DNA from: Phycisphaerae bacterium
GTDB taxonomy: Bacteria; Planctomycetota; Phycisphaerae; UBA1845; Fen-1342
Reading direction: 5' to 3'
DNA: 64,000 nucleotides
Assembly (NCBI GenBank): GCA_030428945.1
Contig: JAUIEC010000001.1
Location: 1 to 64,000, forward strand
Part shown: in pieces, positions 23,634-32,742 of the stretch
Layout of the letters: each line of letters opens with the position of its first letter
How positions within the stretch are numbered: position 1 is the first letter of the stretch
Notes under the pieces: model-generated
Told to the model about the DNA's origin: nothing
Database searches by the model: none
The model's input: the letters and a program-made list of their open reading frames with translations, nothing else
Program-made: the position numbers and the translations under genes

Positions 23634-25059
23634 GAATCTTGCCGGTCGGCCCGCGGGGCAGGTCCTGGCAGACCTCGATGTGTCGCGGCACCTTGCACTG
23701 CGCCAGGTGCCGGCGGCAGTGCGAGCGCAGTTCGAGCGGGCTGGGCTCGCTTCCCTCCGCGATCACGAACGCGACGACCGCCTCGCCGCGCAATTCGCAC
23801 GGCGCGCCGATCACGGCCGCCTCCGCCACGGCCGGATGGCTGCAGAGGACCTCTTCGATCTCGCGTGGAAAGACGTTCTCGCCCGCGACAATCAGCATCT
23901 CCTTGGCGCGTCCGGTGATGTAGACGAAACCGTCCGCATCGACCCGTCCGACATCGCCGGTTCGCAGCGCTCCGGCCCGCAGGACCTCGGCGGTCTCTTC
24001 CGGACGATTGCGGTAGCCCCGCATGACGCTGTGCCCGCGGATCTGCAGTTCACCTTCCTCGTCGGCCGGCAGGCGCTTGCCGTCGTCATCAACGGCCCAG
24101 ATCTCCATGCCCGGCACCGGTTGACCGACTGATCCGTCCTTGCGGGCCCAGGGTGCGTTGCACGAGGCGACCGGCGAGGTCTCGGTCAGTCCGTAGCCCT
24201 CGAGAATCGGCCGGCCGAAGCGCTCGGCGAACCGCAGCGCGACACTGGCCGGCAGCGGTTCGCCGCCGCTGATCGGATACGTCAGGTTCCGCAGGGCGTT
24301 CTCGGGCACTTCCTTCAGCCGACAGAGGGCCGCGAACATGCTGGCGACGGCCGGGAAGATCGTGACCTGCTGGCTGGCGATCGTCTCGGCCACCAGCAGC
24401 GGGCTGAAGCGCGGCAGGTGCCAGACGCGGGCGCCCAGCACGATCGGCGTCAGCACACCGAGCGTGAAACCGAAGGCGTGGAAGAACGGCAGCACGCTCA
24501 GGAAGACGTGGCTGGGCTCCATGCGGAAGTGCTCGATGCACGCGGCCGCGTTGCCGGCGAGGTTGTCGAACGTCAACTCGACGCCCTTCGGCAGCCCGGA
24601 GGTGCCGGAGGTGTAGATCAGGGCGGCCAGGTCGTCGGCCCGCACATCCGGCGGCGGGATCTTTCCGGGGATCAGCGTGTCGGCGTTGAGGGGCAGGGTC
24701 GGCAGGCCGAGGGCGGCGGCCAGTTCGGCGAAGTGCTCGATCGTCAGCAGCAGGTCGAGTTCCGCGTCGCGGGCGACTTCGGCAATGACCTCGGGCGACA
24801 ACAGGAAGTTCAGCGGCACCGGCGTGCGCCCCGCGTAGTAGCAGGCGAAGGTCGCGACCAGGCCGGCGGTCGAGGCCGGCGCGAGGATGCCGACATGCGG
24901 TCGGTCGCTGCGCTGCCGGATCTGCTCGGCGAGTCCGGCCGCACAGGCGGCGAGTTGCCGGCCGGTCAGTTGCAGGCTCTGGTCGCCGCTGACGGGGCGG
25001 TCGGGGTTGTCGCGTGCGTAGCGTTCGAGCGGTTCCAGCAGCGGATGCATCGCGATCAC
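23599..25059 (-). CDS. Acyl-CoA ligase/AMP-dependent synthetase
   Basis: A 486-residue ANL-superfamily enzyme activating a carboxylate as acyl-AMP and then acyl-CoA (or acyl-ACP). Key motifs: P-loop YTSGTSGLPKGVELT, FFHAFGFTLG, YGLTETSPVAS, the GDVGRVDADGFVYITGR hinge and GENVFPREIEEVL, and the catalytic Lys in PTGKILKRAL at the C-terminus. Substrate chain length cannot be read from sequence. The start is GTG at 25059, in a GTGA overlap with the stop of the upstream gene, so the two are coupled. Confidence 0.9.
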   Translation of the reverse strand: MIAMHPLLEPLERYARDNPDRPVSGDQSLQLTGRQLAACAAGLAEQIRQRSDRPHVGILAPASTAGLVATFACYYAGRTPVPLNFLLSPEVIAEVARDAELDLLLTIEHFAELAAALGLPTLPLNADTLIPGKIPPPDVRADDLAALIYTSGTSGLPKGVELTFDNLAGNAAACIEHFRMEPSHVFLSVLPFFHAFGFTLGVLTPIVLGARVWHLPRFSPLLVAETIASQQVTIFPAVASMFAALCRLKEVPENALRNLTYPISGGEPLPASVALRFAERFGRPILEGYGLTETSPVASCNAPWARKDGSVGQPVPGMEIWAVDDDGKRLPADEEGELQIRGHSVMRGYRNRPEETAEVLRAGALRTGDVGRVDADGFVYITGRAKEMLIVAGENVFPREIEEVLCSHPAVAEAAVIGAPCELRGEAVVAFVIAEGSEPSPLELRSHCRRHLAQCKVPRHIEVCQDLPRGPTGKILKRALRPPTTD

Positions 25060-26165
25060 TCCGGGCGCGCGGGTTGCGTGGCGGTCGGTCGGTTCCGCTC
25101 GGCGGCCGCCCGTTCGGCATCGTCGAGGTTGGCGAGGATGGCCGCAACGGTTTCGGGCAGCGGCACGTGCCGGTCAAGCCGGTCGGCCCACGGTTGGCGG
25201 AGCGCCCGGATCGCGGCGGGCACCTTCTGGTAGTAGCGGCACAGTTCGCCGTATCCGCGGTGATCGGGTCCGAAGTGGTCGCGGACGACGGCGGCGGCCT
25301 GCAGGAAGATCAGCGTGTGGGGGAGATCGCGAAGGCGCTCGACGTGGCTGCTTTCGCGCAGGGCGGCCCGGAGTTGCTGCAGGGCGGTCGGTTGCTCCTG
25401 CGTGGCGAAGTCGAGGGCGTGCAGCGTCTCGTGCAGGATGACCTCGACCAGCAGGTCGAGACCGGCCCCCTGGCAGTCCGTGCCGGCGTCGAGAGCGACC
25501 ACGCAGGCGAGGCCTGTTCTCGACCGGTAGGTGATCGCGCCGGGACGCGGGCCGCTTGGAACAAGGTAGACCGGAACGGAGTGCCCGGGGTCGGTCATGC
25601 CGAGCGCGTCGCAGGCGTCGCGGTAGCAGTCGGCCAGTCGCGGTGCGAGGTATTCGTTCAGGCTCTCGATGGCAGCCTCGACCTCCCGGCCGGCGGCCGG
25701 CGCGATCGTCGCGAGATACCAGGGGCGCAGCGCGTCGAGGGCGTCAGTGTAGGGACGCGGGTCGGGCTTGAGGTCATGCAGGCGCGTTCGAGCTTCTTCC
25801 GGGCTCAGGCCGCCGGCATCGTTGTAATAGCGCTCCGGCATCCCGCGGGCGTGGCTCCGCAGGACGGCGTCCTCAAGCGGCAGACCTGCCAGCAGAAGGG
25901 GTTCGATGCGGGCCCAGACGAGCATCGGGTTGCCGCCTTCCTGCTCGTAGTCGCGCAGCGCGGCGATGGCGGCCCTGGCCTCCGGAGCCTGAAGATCCGC
26001 GGGTCGTTCCGCCTCGGCCCGGACCCACCAGTGCAGGGCGAGTTCATCGTGCGTGAAGAATTCGATGGTGGTGTGCTGCGCCGCGGCGGGCGCGCCGAGC
26101 AGGGTGAGCAGTGCCACGCACAGTGCCGCGGGGAATCTCGTTGCCGGACTGGGGGTTCTGGTCAT
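25056..26165 (-). CDS. Exported protein with HExxH zinc-metallopeptidase motif
   Basis: A 369-residue secreted protein; signal peptide MTRTPSPATRFPAALCVALLTLLGAPAAA. I do not recognise a named family. Residues near 246-250 read HETLH (VEVILHETLHALDF), an HExxH zincin motif, so a zinc peptidase is possible. Further elements include a hydrophobic core strand (GLACVVALDAGTDC) before it and a helical C-terminus. The stop overlaps the start of the acyl-CoA ligase by GTGA coupling. Substrate unknown. Confidence 0.65.
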   Translation of the reverse strand: MTRTPSPATRFPAALCVALLTLLGAPAAAQHTTIEFFTHDELALHWWVRAEAERPADLQAPEARAAIAALRDYEQEGGNPMLVWARIEPLLLAGLPLEDAVLRSHARGMPERYYNDAGGLSPEEARTRLHDLKPDPRPYTDALDALRPWYLATIAPAAGREVEAAIESLNEYLAPRLADCYRDACDALGMTDPGHSVPVYLVPSGPRPGAITYRSRTGLACVVALDAGTDCQGAGLDLLVEVILHETLHALDFATQEQPTALQQLRAALRESSHVERLRDLPHTLIFLQAAAVVRDHFGPDHRGYGELCRYYQKVPAAIRALRQPWADRLDRHVPLPETVAAILANLDDAERAAAERNRPTATQPARPE

Positions 26166-26196
26166 GTCGTTCCCCGGCGACTACCGGTCGGCGGTC

Positions 26197-26379
26197 AGAC
26201 AGTCCCCCACCCTTCCGCTGCGCTCAAGGGCGGGGCACCCATTTCGCCGTGCCACGCAAGCAGGTATAGCCGGTGAACTGCCGGCGCGGGGGCGCTCCCC
26301 CTTGCTTACCTGCCGACGTCCGTACTTGCTCTCGTCCTTACTTGCTCACGTGCTCACTCGCTCACTCGCTCACTGCGCT
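26197..26379. repeat. Dispersed palindrome plus octamer tract upstream of the prolyl oligopeptidase 3' end
   Basis: The AGTCCCCCACCCTTCCGC...GGGCGGGGCACCC palindrome spans 26197-26241. From 26300 a tract of TTGCTTAC, TTGCTCAC and TCGCTCAC octamers runs to about 26379 and encodes the last residues and stop codon of the minus-strand peptidase gene. Confidence 0.8.
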
Positions 26380-28524
26380 CGCGCCTGTCATCTCCGTCGG
26401 CGTCTGCATCTTCAGCACGCGGAACAGGAACGCGTTGCGGTCGGCGAGTTCCTCGATGATCTTGGCGGTCGGCTTGCCGGCTCCGTGTCCGGCGCGGGTT
26501 TCGATGCGGATCAGGATCGGGTTGTCGCAGCCCTGCGCGGCCTGCAGGGCCGAGGCGAACTTGAAGCTGTGCGACGGCACGACGCGGTCGTCGTGATCGC
26601 CGGTCGTGATCATCGTCGGCGGGTAGCAGGTGCCGGCCTTGATGTTGTGGTACGGGCTGTACCGGCGAAGCACCTCGAAGGCGTCCTTCTCGTCCGGGTC
26701 GCCGTAGTCGCTGGTCCAGGCCCAGCCGATCGTGAACTTGTGGAAACGCAGCATGTCGAGCACGCCGACGGCCGGCAGGGCCGCCCCGAACAGGTCCGGG
26801 CGCTGCGTGATGCAGGCCCCGACCAGCAAACCGCCGTTGCTGCCGCCGGAGATCGCCAGTTTCTCGGTCCGCGTGTAGCCCTGCTCGATCAGCCACTCGC
26901 CGGCCGCGATGAAGTCGTCGAAGACGTTCTGCTTGTTGTCGAGTCGCCCCGCGTTGTGCCAGGCCTTGCCGTACTCGCCGCCGCCCCGCAGGTTGGCCAG
27001 GGCGTAGACACCGCCCATCTCCATCCAGACCAGGTTGTTGATCGAGAACGAGGGCGTCAGGGCGATGTTGAAGCCGCCGTAGCCGTACAGCATGGTCGGG
27101 TTGCTGCCGTCCAGCTTGAGACCCTTCTTGTGCGTGATGAACATCGGCACGCGGGTGCCGTCCTTGCTCTTGTAGAAGACCTGCCGGGTCGTGTAGACGC
27201 TCGGGTCGAAGTCGACGTCCGGCTGGCGGTAGAGCGTGCTCTCGCCGGTCCGCAGGTCGTAGCGGTAGATCGTCGGCGGCGTCGTGAAACTGGTGAAGGT
27301 GTAGAACGTCTCGGTGTCGTCCGGTTCGCCGCCGAACCCGCCGGCCGTGCCGATGCCCGGCAGTTGCACGTCGCGGACCGGCCTGCCGGTCGTATCGAAG
27401 ATCTTCACCTGCGTCTGGGCGTCCTTCAGGTAGCTGGCGACGAACTGGTGGTTGACCAGGCCGACGCCGCGGAGGGTCTCCTCGGCCTGCGGGATCAGCG
27501 TCTTCCACGCGCTTCGCTTCGGGTTGCCGGTGTCGATCGCGATGACCTTGCCGCGCGGGGCGTCCAGGTCGGTGCGGAACCAGAAGACCGGTCCGTCATT
27601 GCCGATCAGGCGATACTCGGCGTCGAAGTCGTCGAGCAGCTTGTGCACCGTGTCCGGGTCGTCGGACTCCAGGTCGCGGTAGTAGATGCGGTTCTTGCGC
27701 TCGGTGCCCTGCGAGATCGAGATCACCAGGTAACGCTGGTCGTCGGTCAGGAAGCCGCCGAAGCCCCACTCCTTCTCGTCCGGGGTGTGAAAGACGAGCG
27801 TGTCGTCAGACTGCGGCGTGCCGATCTCGTGGTAGTAGAGCTTCTGGTAGTAGTTGACGTCCTCGTACTTGTTGCCGTCGGCGCTCGGGGCCGGCTCGTC
27901 GTAGCGGCTGTAGTAGAAGCCGGTCCCGGCCTTGTTCCAGGCCGCCCCCGAGAACTTGATCCACTTCAGGTGATCGGAGAGGTGCGCTCCGGTCGTCACG
28001 TCGAGCACCTTGAACTCGCGCCAGTCCGAACCGGCGGCCGAGATCCCGTAGACCATCTTCGTGCCGTCGTCGCTGATCCAGGTGCCGCCCAGCGCGACCG
28101 TCCCGTCGGCGGCCCACTCGTTCGGGTTCAGCAGTTCACGCGGCGTGCCGTCCAGTCCCTCGGTGACGTACAGCACCGACTGGTTCTGCAACCCGTCGTT
28201 GCGGCGGTAGAAGTAGCGCCCGCCGTGCTCGGACGGGGCCGTGTACTTCTCGTAGTTCCACAGCTTCGTCAGCCGCGCGCGGAGCGCTTCGCGAATCGGG
28301 ATCTCGCGCAGGAAGCCGAAGCTGACCTCGTTCTGCGCGGCGACCCAGGCGGCCGTCTCTTCCGAGTCGAGATCCTCGAGCCAGCGATACGGGTCGGCGA
28401 TTTCGTGCCCGTGCAACTGCTCGACCGTGTCATCCATCCGCGTCTGCGGGTACTGCGGCGGGCCGGCGCTCGCGGTCACGGCCACGACGCCCGGAACGAT
28501 CAGCAGGGACAGGCTGCGAAACAT
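26362..28524 (-). CDS. Exported prolyl oligopeptidase (S9A)
   Basis: A 720-residue peptidase cleaving after proline in short peptides. A signal peptide ([20 protein letters not shown]) predicts export. The N-terminal beta-propeller begins [14 protein letters not shown]. The alpha/beta-hydrolase domain carries LYGYGGFN, the nucleophile Ser in [11 protein letters not shown] (about residue 559), the Asp in [12 protein letters not shown] (about 644) and the His in RAGHGAGKP (about 679). The length is normal for the family. Its stop codon lies inside an octamer repeat tract, so the last few residues (SAVSE) are repeat-derived. Confidence 0.95.
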   Translation of the reverse strand: MFRSLSLLIVPGVVAVTASAGPPQYPQTRMDDTVEQLHGHEIADPYRWLEDLDSEETAAWVAAQNEVSFGFLREIPIREALRARLTKLWNYEKYTAPSEHGGRYFYRRNDGLQNQSVLYVTEGLDGTPRELLNPNEWAADGTVALGGTWISDDGTKMVYGISAAGSDWREFKVLDVTTGAHLSDHLKWIKFSGAAWNKAGTGFYYSRYDEPAPSADGNKYEDVNYYQKLYYHEIGTPQSDDTLVFHTPDEKEWGFGGFLTDDQRYLVISISQGTERKNRIYYRDLESDDPDTVHKLLDDFDAEYRLIGNDGPVFWFRTDLDAPRGKVIAIDTGNPKRSAWKTLIPQAEETLRGVGLVNHQFVASYLKDAQTQVKIFDTTGRPVRDVQLPGIGTAGGFGGEPDDTETFYTFTSFTTPPTIYRYDLRTGESTLYRQPDVDFDPSVYTTRQVFYKSKDGTRVPMFITHKKGLKLDGSNPTMLYGYGGFNIALTPSFSINNLVWMEMGGVYALANLRGGGEYGKAWHNAGRLDNKQNVFDDFIAAGEWLIEQGYTRTEKLAISGGSNGGLLVGACITQRPDLFGAALPAVGVLDMLRFHKFTIGWAWTSDYGDPDEKDAFEVLRRYSPYHNIKAGTCYPPTMITTGDHDDRVVPSHSFKFASALQAAQGCDNPILIRIETRAGHGAGKPTAKIIEELADRNAFLFRVLKMQTPTEMTGASAVSE

Positions 28525-28606
28525 GGGTAACTCCTTGTTTCAGGTGCAGAAGTGGAGCGGGTCAGCGTGCCGCGGCTTCTCTCGGTCGCCGCAGCGCCTT
28601 CACCCT

Positions 28607-29542
28607 TCACTTGTTCACTTCTTCCGGCTCGCTTTCGAACAGTGCTTCGACGAATTCGCCCGGGTCGAACGGGCGAATGTCCTCGGGCGTCTCGCCGAGG
28701 CCGATGAACTTGACCGGGATCGCAAGCTGGTCGTGAATGCTGACGACGATGCCGCCCTTGGCCGAACCGTCCAGCTTGGCCACGAACAGCCCCGAGACGT
28801 CGACCGCCTCGGCGAACGAACGGGCCTGGTTGACCGCGTTCTGCCCGATCGTCGCATCCAGCACCAGCAGCACCTCGTGCGGCGCGGCCGGGATCTTCTT
28901 CTGCACCACCCGCTGGATCTTGTTCAGTTCGGCCATCAGGTGATCCTGCGTGTGCAGGCGGCCGGCCGTGTCGATCAGGATCGTGTCGACGCCGCGGGCC
29001 AGGCCGGCTTCGCAGGCGTCGAATGCGACCGCGGCCGGGTCGCTGCCGGGCTGATGCTTGACGATGTCCACGCCGAGCCGTTCGGCCCAGATGGTCAACT
29101 GGTCGATCGCGGCCGCCCGGAAGGTGTCGCACGCGCCGAGCAGGACGCTGTCACCGCGGGCCCGCAGGAACTGGCAGAGCTTGGCGACGCTGGTGGTCTT
29201 GCCGGAGCCGTTGATGCCGACCACGAAGATGACGGTCGGGCCGCTTTCGGCCCGGGCCAGTTGGCGGTCGCCGCTGGTCCAGGTCCCGGCGATGGTGTCT
29301 TTCAGGAAGGCGAGGATTTCCTGGGCCTCGCTGAGCTTGCCGGCCTTCCAGGCCGCCCGGATTTCGTCCTGCAGGCGATCGGCGGTGGCCGGTCCGATGT
29401 CGCCGGCCAGCATCGCGACGTACAGTTCGTCGAGCAGGTCCTCGTCGATCTTGCGGCCGAAGGGCAGCACGGCCCGCAGGCCCGAGACGAGTTTCTCGCG
29501 GGTCTTGCTGAGTCCCTTGCGGATGAAATCGAACAGGCCCAT
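28607..29542 (-). CDS. ftsY: Signal recognition particle receptor FtsY
   Basis: A 311-residue SRP GTPase that docks SRP-ribosome complexes at the inner membrane. It has a short N-domain start (MGLFDFIRKGLSKTREKLV) without the long acidic A-domain of E. coli. The NG domain holds G1 GINGSGKTTS, DTFRAAA, G3 DTAGRLH and G4 AKLDGSAKGG, followed by FIGLGETPEDI. The ATG at 29542 gives the conserved N-terminus. It is the last gene of a ribH-nusB-ftsY run, eight bases after nusB. Confidence 0.95.
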   Translation of the reverse strand: MGLFDFIRKGLSKTREKLVSGLRAVLPFGRKIDEDLLDELYVAMLAGDIGPATADRLQDEIRAAWKAGKLSEAQEILAFLKDTIAGTWTSGDRQLARAESGPTVIFVVGINGSGKTTSVAKLCQFLRARGDSVLLGACDTFRAAAIDQLTIWAERLGVDIVKHQPGSDPAAVAFDACEAGLARGVDTILIDTAGRLHTQDHLMAELNKIQRVVQKKIPAAPHEVLLVLDATIGQNAVNQARSFAEAVDVSGLFVAKLDGSAKGGIVVSIHDQLAIPVKFIGLGETPEDIRPFDPGEFVEALFESEPEEVNK

Positions 29543-29549
29543 GCGCGGC

Positions 29550-30017
29550 TCACTCGCTGGTGGTCTTGGTTTCGATATCGTCGGGCAGCTTGCGGGCAGC
29601 GTCCAGCACACCGTTGACGAAGGCCGACGAGTCGTGATCGCTGAACCGCCGGGCGAGTTCGACGGCTTCGCTCAGGATCACTTCCGGCGGCGTGTCGTCG
29701 CTGTTCAGCAACTCGTACAGGCCCAGGCGCAGGGCGTTGCGATCGACCGGGTTCATCCGCTTCAGCGACCAGTCGCGGGCCACGGCGCTCAGCCGGGCAT
29801 CCAGCTTGCGGCGGGCCTGCCAGGCGCCCTGGGCAAGCTGCCGCGCGAAGGGCAGCAGGTCCGGATCCAGTTCACCCTCGATGCCGAGGTCGCGATGCGC
29901 TTCGGTGTCCTTCAGGAACGCGCTGAGCTGCGCGTCGAAGCTGCCGCCGATTGCGTCGTACAGGCACAGGGCCTGCAAGGCGAGAGCCCGCGCCTGCGAG
30001 CGTTTGCGGATCGCCAT
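29550..30017 (-). CDS. nusB: Transcription antitermination factor NusB
   Basis: A 155-residue all-helical RNA-binding protein that works with NusE (S10) at boxA to prevent premature termination in rRNA operons. Family motifs are RSQARALALQALCLYD at the start, MNPVDRNALRLGLYELL and PPEVILSEAVELARRFSD in the middle, and SSAFVNGVLD near the end. The ATG is at 30017, immediately after the ribH stop and with GGAAG inside the ribH end, so translation is coupled. The ribH-nusB order is widespread in bacteria. Confidence 0.95.
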   Translation of the reverse strand: MAIRKRSQARALALQALCLYDAIGGSFDAQLSAFLKDTEAHRDLGIEGELDPDLLPFARQLAQGAWQARRKLDARLSAVARDWSLKRMNPVDRNALRLGLYELLNSDDTPPEVILSEAVELARRFSDHDSSAFVNGVLDAARKLPDDIETKTTSE

Positions 30018-30019
30018 GA

Positions 30020-30490
30020 TCACTTCCGTAGCTGGGCGAGCAGATTGACCATCTCGATCGCGGCCACGGCGGCATCGACCCCTTTGTTGCCGGCCTTGCT
30101 GCCGGCCCGTTCGATCGCCTGCTCGAGCGTATCGGTCGTCAGGATCCCGAGTGCGACCGGAATGCCGTGCCGCTGACTGACCTGGGCGACACCCTTGGTC
30201 GCCTCCCCGGCCACGTACTCGAAGTGCGGCGTCGACCCGCGAATCACGCAGCCGATCGCGATGATCGCGTCGCAGGACTTCTGCGCGGCCACGGTCTCGA
30301 CCGCCAGCGGCAGTTCCCACGCCCCGGGGACCCAGACCTCGGTGATGTTCCCCTCGCCCGCCCCGTGCCGCCGCAGGGCGTCGCGTGCGCCCGCGGCCAG
30401 GCGTTCGGTGATCAGGTCGCTGAACCGCGATACGATGATCGCGAAACGATGCGGCCCCGCGTCCAGACTCCCGACAATCTTGTTTGCCAT
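30020..30490 (-). CDS. ribH: 6,7-dimethyl-8-ribityllumazine synthase
   Basis: A 156-residue riboflavin enzyme that condenses 5-amino-6-ribitylamino-uracil with dihydroxybutanone phosphate. Diagnostic stretches: [42 protein letters not shown], and [15 protein letters not shown] with AGSKAGNKG. The active-site His is in TPHFEY. First gene of the ribH-nusB-ftsY operon. No other rib genes and no FMN riboswitch were recognised upstream. Confidence 0.96.
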   Translation of the reverse strand: MANKIVGSLDAGPHRFAIIVSRFSDLITERLAAGARDALRRHGAGEGNITEVWVPGAWELPLAVETVAAQKSCDAIIAIGCVIRGSTPHFEYVAGEATKGVAQVSQRHGIPVALGILTTDTLEQAIERAGSKAGNKGVDAAVAAIEMVNLLAQLRK

Positions 30491-30568
30491 CGGCGTTCCG
30501 TTTCCTTATTGAGTAACAGGCCATTGTAGCGCTCGCCCGCATCGCGGGCAACGAACGCGGAGAGCCCC

Positions 30569-31387
30569 ATGCCCACGCCTTCCAGACCCCGGACCATGCC
30601 GATCGCCCTCGTGGTCGGCATGTTCATCGGCGGATGGGCGCTGCTGATCGGCCCCGGGCGGGCGGCCCTCAGCAATGCCCTGGCGGATCGCGCCGCGCAG
30701 CTTGCCCGGTTCGATGACCCCGACCCCGCCGCCCGCAAGCAGGCCGCCTGGGACCAGTTGCCGACGCCGGCGCCGGCCGTGGTCGAGCGGATGACCGCAG
30801 GCCTGCTGGGCGGCGAGTCCGACCCCGATGTCCGGGCCGCCTTTGCCTACACGCTCGGGCGGGCCGGGGACCGCAGCGCGGTCGGTGCCCTCGAGCAGGT
30901 GCTGGATACCGACCCGGCCGGCCTGGTGCGGTGCGAGGCCTGGCTGGCGATCGCGCGGATCGATCCGGCCCACTGCCGCACGCTGCTGGCGGCGGCCGCC
31001 GCGCCGCGGGATGCCTGGGACCGGCTCAGCCAGGTGCAGGCTGCGGTGGCCTGCGGGCAGACGGATTCGATTCGCGACCTGATCGACCTGGCCGAGGGAG
31101 GCCGGCACGAACAGCGGGTGGTGGCCGGTCGGGCCATCGTCCGCCAGATGCTGCCGCTGCTGGACCTGGTCGGGCGCTGGCCGCTGTCCGTGTCGCTGCC
31201 GGGCTCGGACGAACCGTGGTCGCCCGCGCAGATTGCGGCGTTGCGGCAGGCGTCCGAAGGACTCGACTTCGTGGCGCTGCGTCGGCACCTGGACCTTGAT
31301 CCGCAAGCCGTGGCGGCCTGCCGGCACTCCGTTGAACGCGTCTACCGCGGGCGCGCGTGGTTGCATCGCCGGCTGTTCGGAAGCTGA
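30569..31387 (+). CDS. Membrane-anchored HEAT-repeat-like protein
   Basis: A 272-residue protein with one N-terminal hydrophobic segment (residues about 10-29) and an otherwise helical, presumably periplasmic or cytoplasmic body. Residues about 78-130 have the alternating helix pattern of HEAT repeats (DPDVRAAFAYTLGRAGDRSAVGALEQVL; DPAGLVRCEAWLAIARI). No catalytic motif. Divergent from ribH with 78 bases between them. Such proteins are common in planctomycetes and probably mediate protein contacts; the function is unknown. Confidence 0.65.
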   Translation: MPTPSRPRTMPIALVVGMFIGGWALLIGPGRAALSNALADRAAQLARFDDPDPAARKQAAWDQLPTPAPAVVERMTAGLLGGESDPDVRAAFAYTLGRAGDRSAVGALEQVLDTDPAGLVRCEAWLAIARIDPAHCRTLLAAAAAPRDAWDRLSQVQAAVACGQTDSIRDLIDLAEGGRHEQRVVAGRAIVRQMLPLLDLVGRWPLSVSLPGSDEPWSPAQIAALRQASEGLDFVALRRHLDLDPQAVAACRHSVERVYRGRAWLHRRLFGS

Positions 31388-31492
31388 GCGCGAGCCGACC
31401 GCGGCTCGCGCTGTTAGGATAGGCGGCGTGAACAGCGTCGGCCGCGTGCGGGGCGCGGCGCACGTCTGCAGGCGATAGCTGGGAGTTCTCTG

Positions 31493-31996
31493 ATGTTGAT
31501 TTCCGAACCGATGGTGCGCGAGTTGAACGAGCAGGTCATGCACGAATTCAACGCATCGCATTCGTACCTGGCGATGGCCTGCCAGTTGGAGGACTGGCAC
31601 CTCTCGAGCATGGCCAACTGGTTCCGGGCGCAGGCGGAGGAGGAGCGTGAGCACGCGATGAAACTGCTGGACTACGTGCTGCAGGTCGGCGGTCGGGTGC
31701 ACCTGGCGGGTTTGAGCGAGCCACGGAGCAGCTACTCCTCGCCATCGGAGATCATCGAGACGGCGCTCGGGCAGGAGCGTACCGTGACCGAGCAGATCAA
31801 CGCGCTGATGAACCTGGCGGTCAAGGAAAACGACCACGCCACGCAGAGCTTCCTGCGGTGGTTCGTCGACGAGCAGGTCGAGGAGATGGACAGCATCGGG
31901 CACCTGTGCGGCCTGGCCCGCCTGGCGGGAGACAACCTGCTGCAACTCGATGAGTCCGTGCGCGCCCTGAATCGCGGCGGGGTCGAGAAGACCTAG
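31493..31996 (+). CDS. Ferritin (non-haem)
   Basis: A 167-residue ferritin that oxidises Fe(II) and stores it as ferric mineral in a 24-mer shell. The ferroxidase centre is visible: Glu18 (NEQVMHEFNAS), Glu51 and His54 (AEEEREHAMK), Glu near 95 (LGQERTVTEQ), with a B-site Gln/Glu in FVDEQVEEM. The length and absence of a haem-ligand Met pattern fit FtnA rather than bacterioferritin. GGGAG lies upstream of the ATG. No Fur box was identified with confidence. Confidence 0.93.
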   Translation: MLISEPMVRELNEQVMHEFNASHSYLAMACQLEDWHLSSMANWFRAQAEEEREHAMKLLDYVLQVGGRVHLAGLSEPRSSYSSPSEIIETALGQERTVTEQINALMNLAVKENDHATQSFLRWFVDEQVEEMDSIGHLCGLARLAGDNLLQLDESVRALNRGGVEKT

Positions 31997-32050
31997 GCGG
32001 ATCAACTCCCGGGCGCCCGGCGGCCCGCGCCCGACAGGAACCGTCGCGGG

Positions 32051-32623
32051 TCAGTCGTCCTCCGCGGGGTCGGCCACGCGGGCGTAAGGGTAGCGCAACG
32101 TCGTGCCGCCGACGTCATGCCCGCGGACATTCAGCGGGCCGAGCTGCGCTTCGAACGTTCGCAGGCCGCGCATCCGCGGCGACCCGCCCAGGAAGTGCGC
32201 GGTCTCGCCGCTGGCCCGCCGTTCGGCCTGGGTCGGAGCCTGCAGACGCAGGGTGAAGTTCCCCGGCCGGCCGGCGCCTTCACGCTCGATTGGTGCGATC
32301 TGCAGTTGCAGTTCGGGCTGGTCGACCGGCAGCAGGGCGGTCAGGTCGGAGTTCCAGATCCAGACCCGGACCTGCGGCGCGGTGCGGCTGATCCGCATCT
32401 CGAGCATCGCGACCTCCGCCCCCAGGCGATAACGCTCGCCGCCGTTCGGGCCCGGCCAGACCACCCGCGTGTCCTCGTTCTCGTCCGCCACGTCCGCCAC
32501 TGCCGCGGCCGAGTCGGATCGATCCGGGGTTTCGGACGAATCAGCCGATTGCCGCGGCTCAGACGGGCGATCACAGGCGGCCAGCAGCAGCAGCCCGGCC
32601 AGGATCCATCGGTTCGTGCGCAT
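32051..32623 (-). CDS. Predicted lipoprotein, unknown function
   Basis: A 190-residue lipoprotein: MRTNRWILAGLLLLAACD has the lipobox LAAC with the Cys at 17. A low-complexity Ser/Asp/Glu linker follows, then a beta-rich domain (VWIWNSDLTALLPVDQPELQLQIAPIE; FTLRLQAPTQAE). I do not recognise the family. The frame is open upstream, but only the ATG at 32623 gives a signal sequence. It lies downstream of the nuclease-like gene on the same strand. Confidence 0.7.
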   Translation of the reverse strand: MRTNRWILAGLLLLAACDRPSEPRQSADSSETPDRSDSAAAVADVADENEDTRVVWPGPNGGERYRLGAEVAMLEMRISRTAPQVRVWIWNSDLTALLPVDQPELQLQIAPIEREGAGRPGNFTLRLQAPTQAERRASGETAHFLGGSPRMRGLRTFEAQLGPLNVRGHDVGGTTLRYPYARVADPAEDD

Positions 32624-32742
32624 GCCACAGGATAACGCCGATCCCGGGGACGGGCGCGTAGCCGGAGTTATCCACAGGACTTTGTGCGTGCCAGACAGCC
32701 TTCGGCCGGGCGATGCTCTGTTAATCTTTGTAAATGAGCTAG

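Noticed and set aside
26053..28530. Plus-strand open frame of 825 codons opposite the prolyl oligopeptidase
   Set aside because: The minus strand carries a complete S9 peptidase with triad and signal peptide.
30491..30568. FMN riboswitch upstream of ribH
   Set aside because: The gap is only 78 bases and shows none of the conserved RFN stems.
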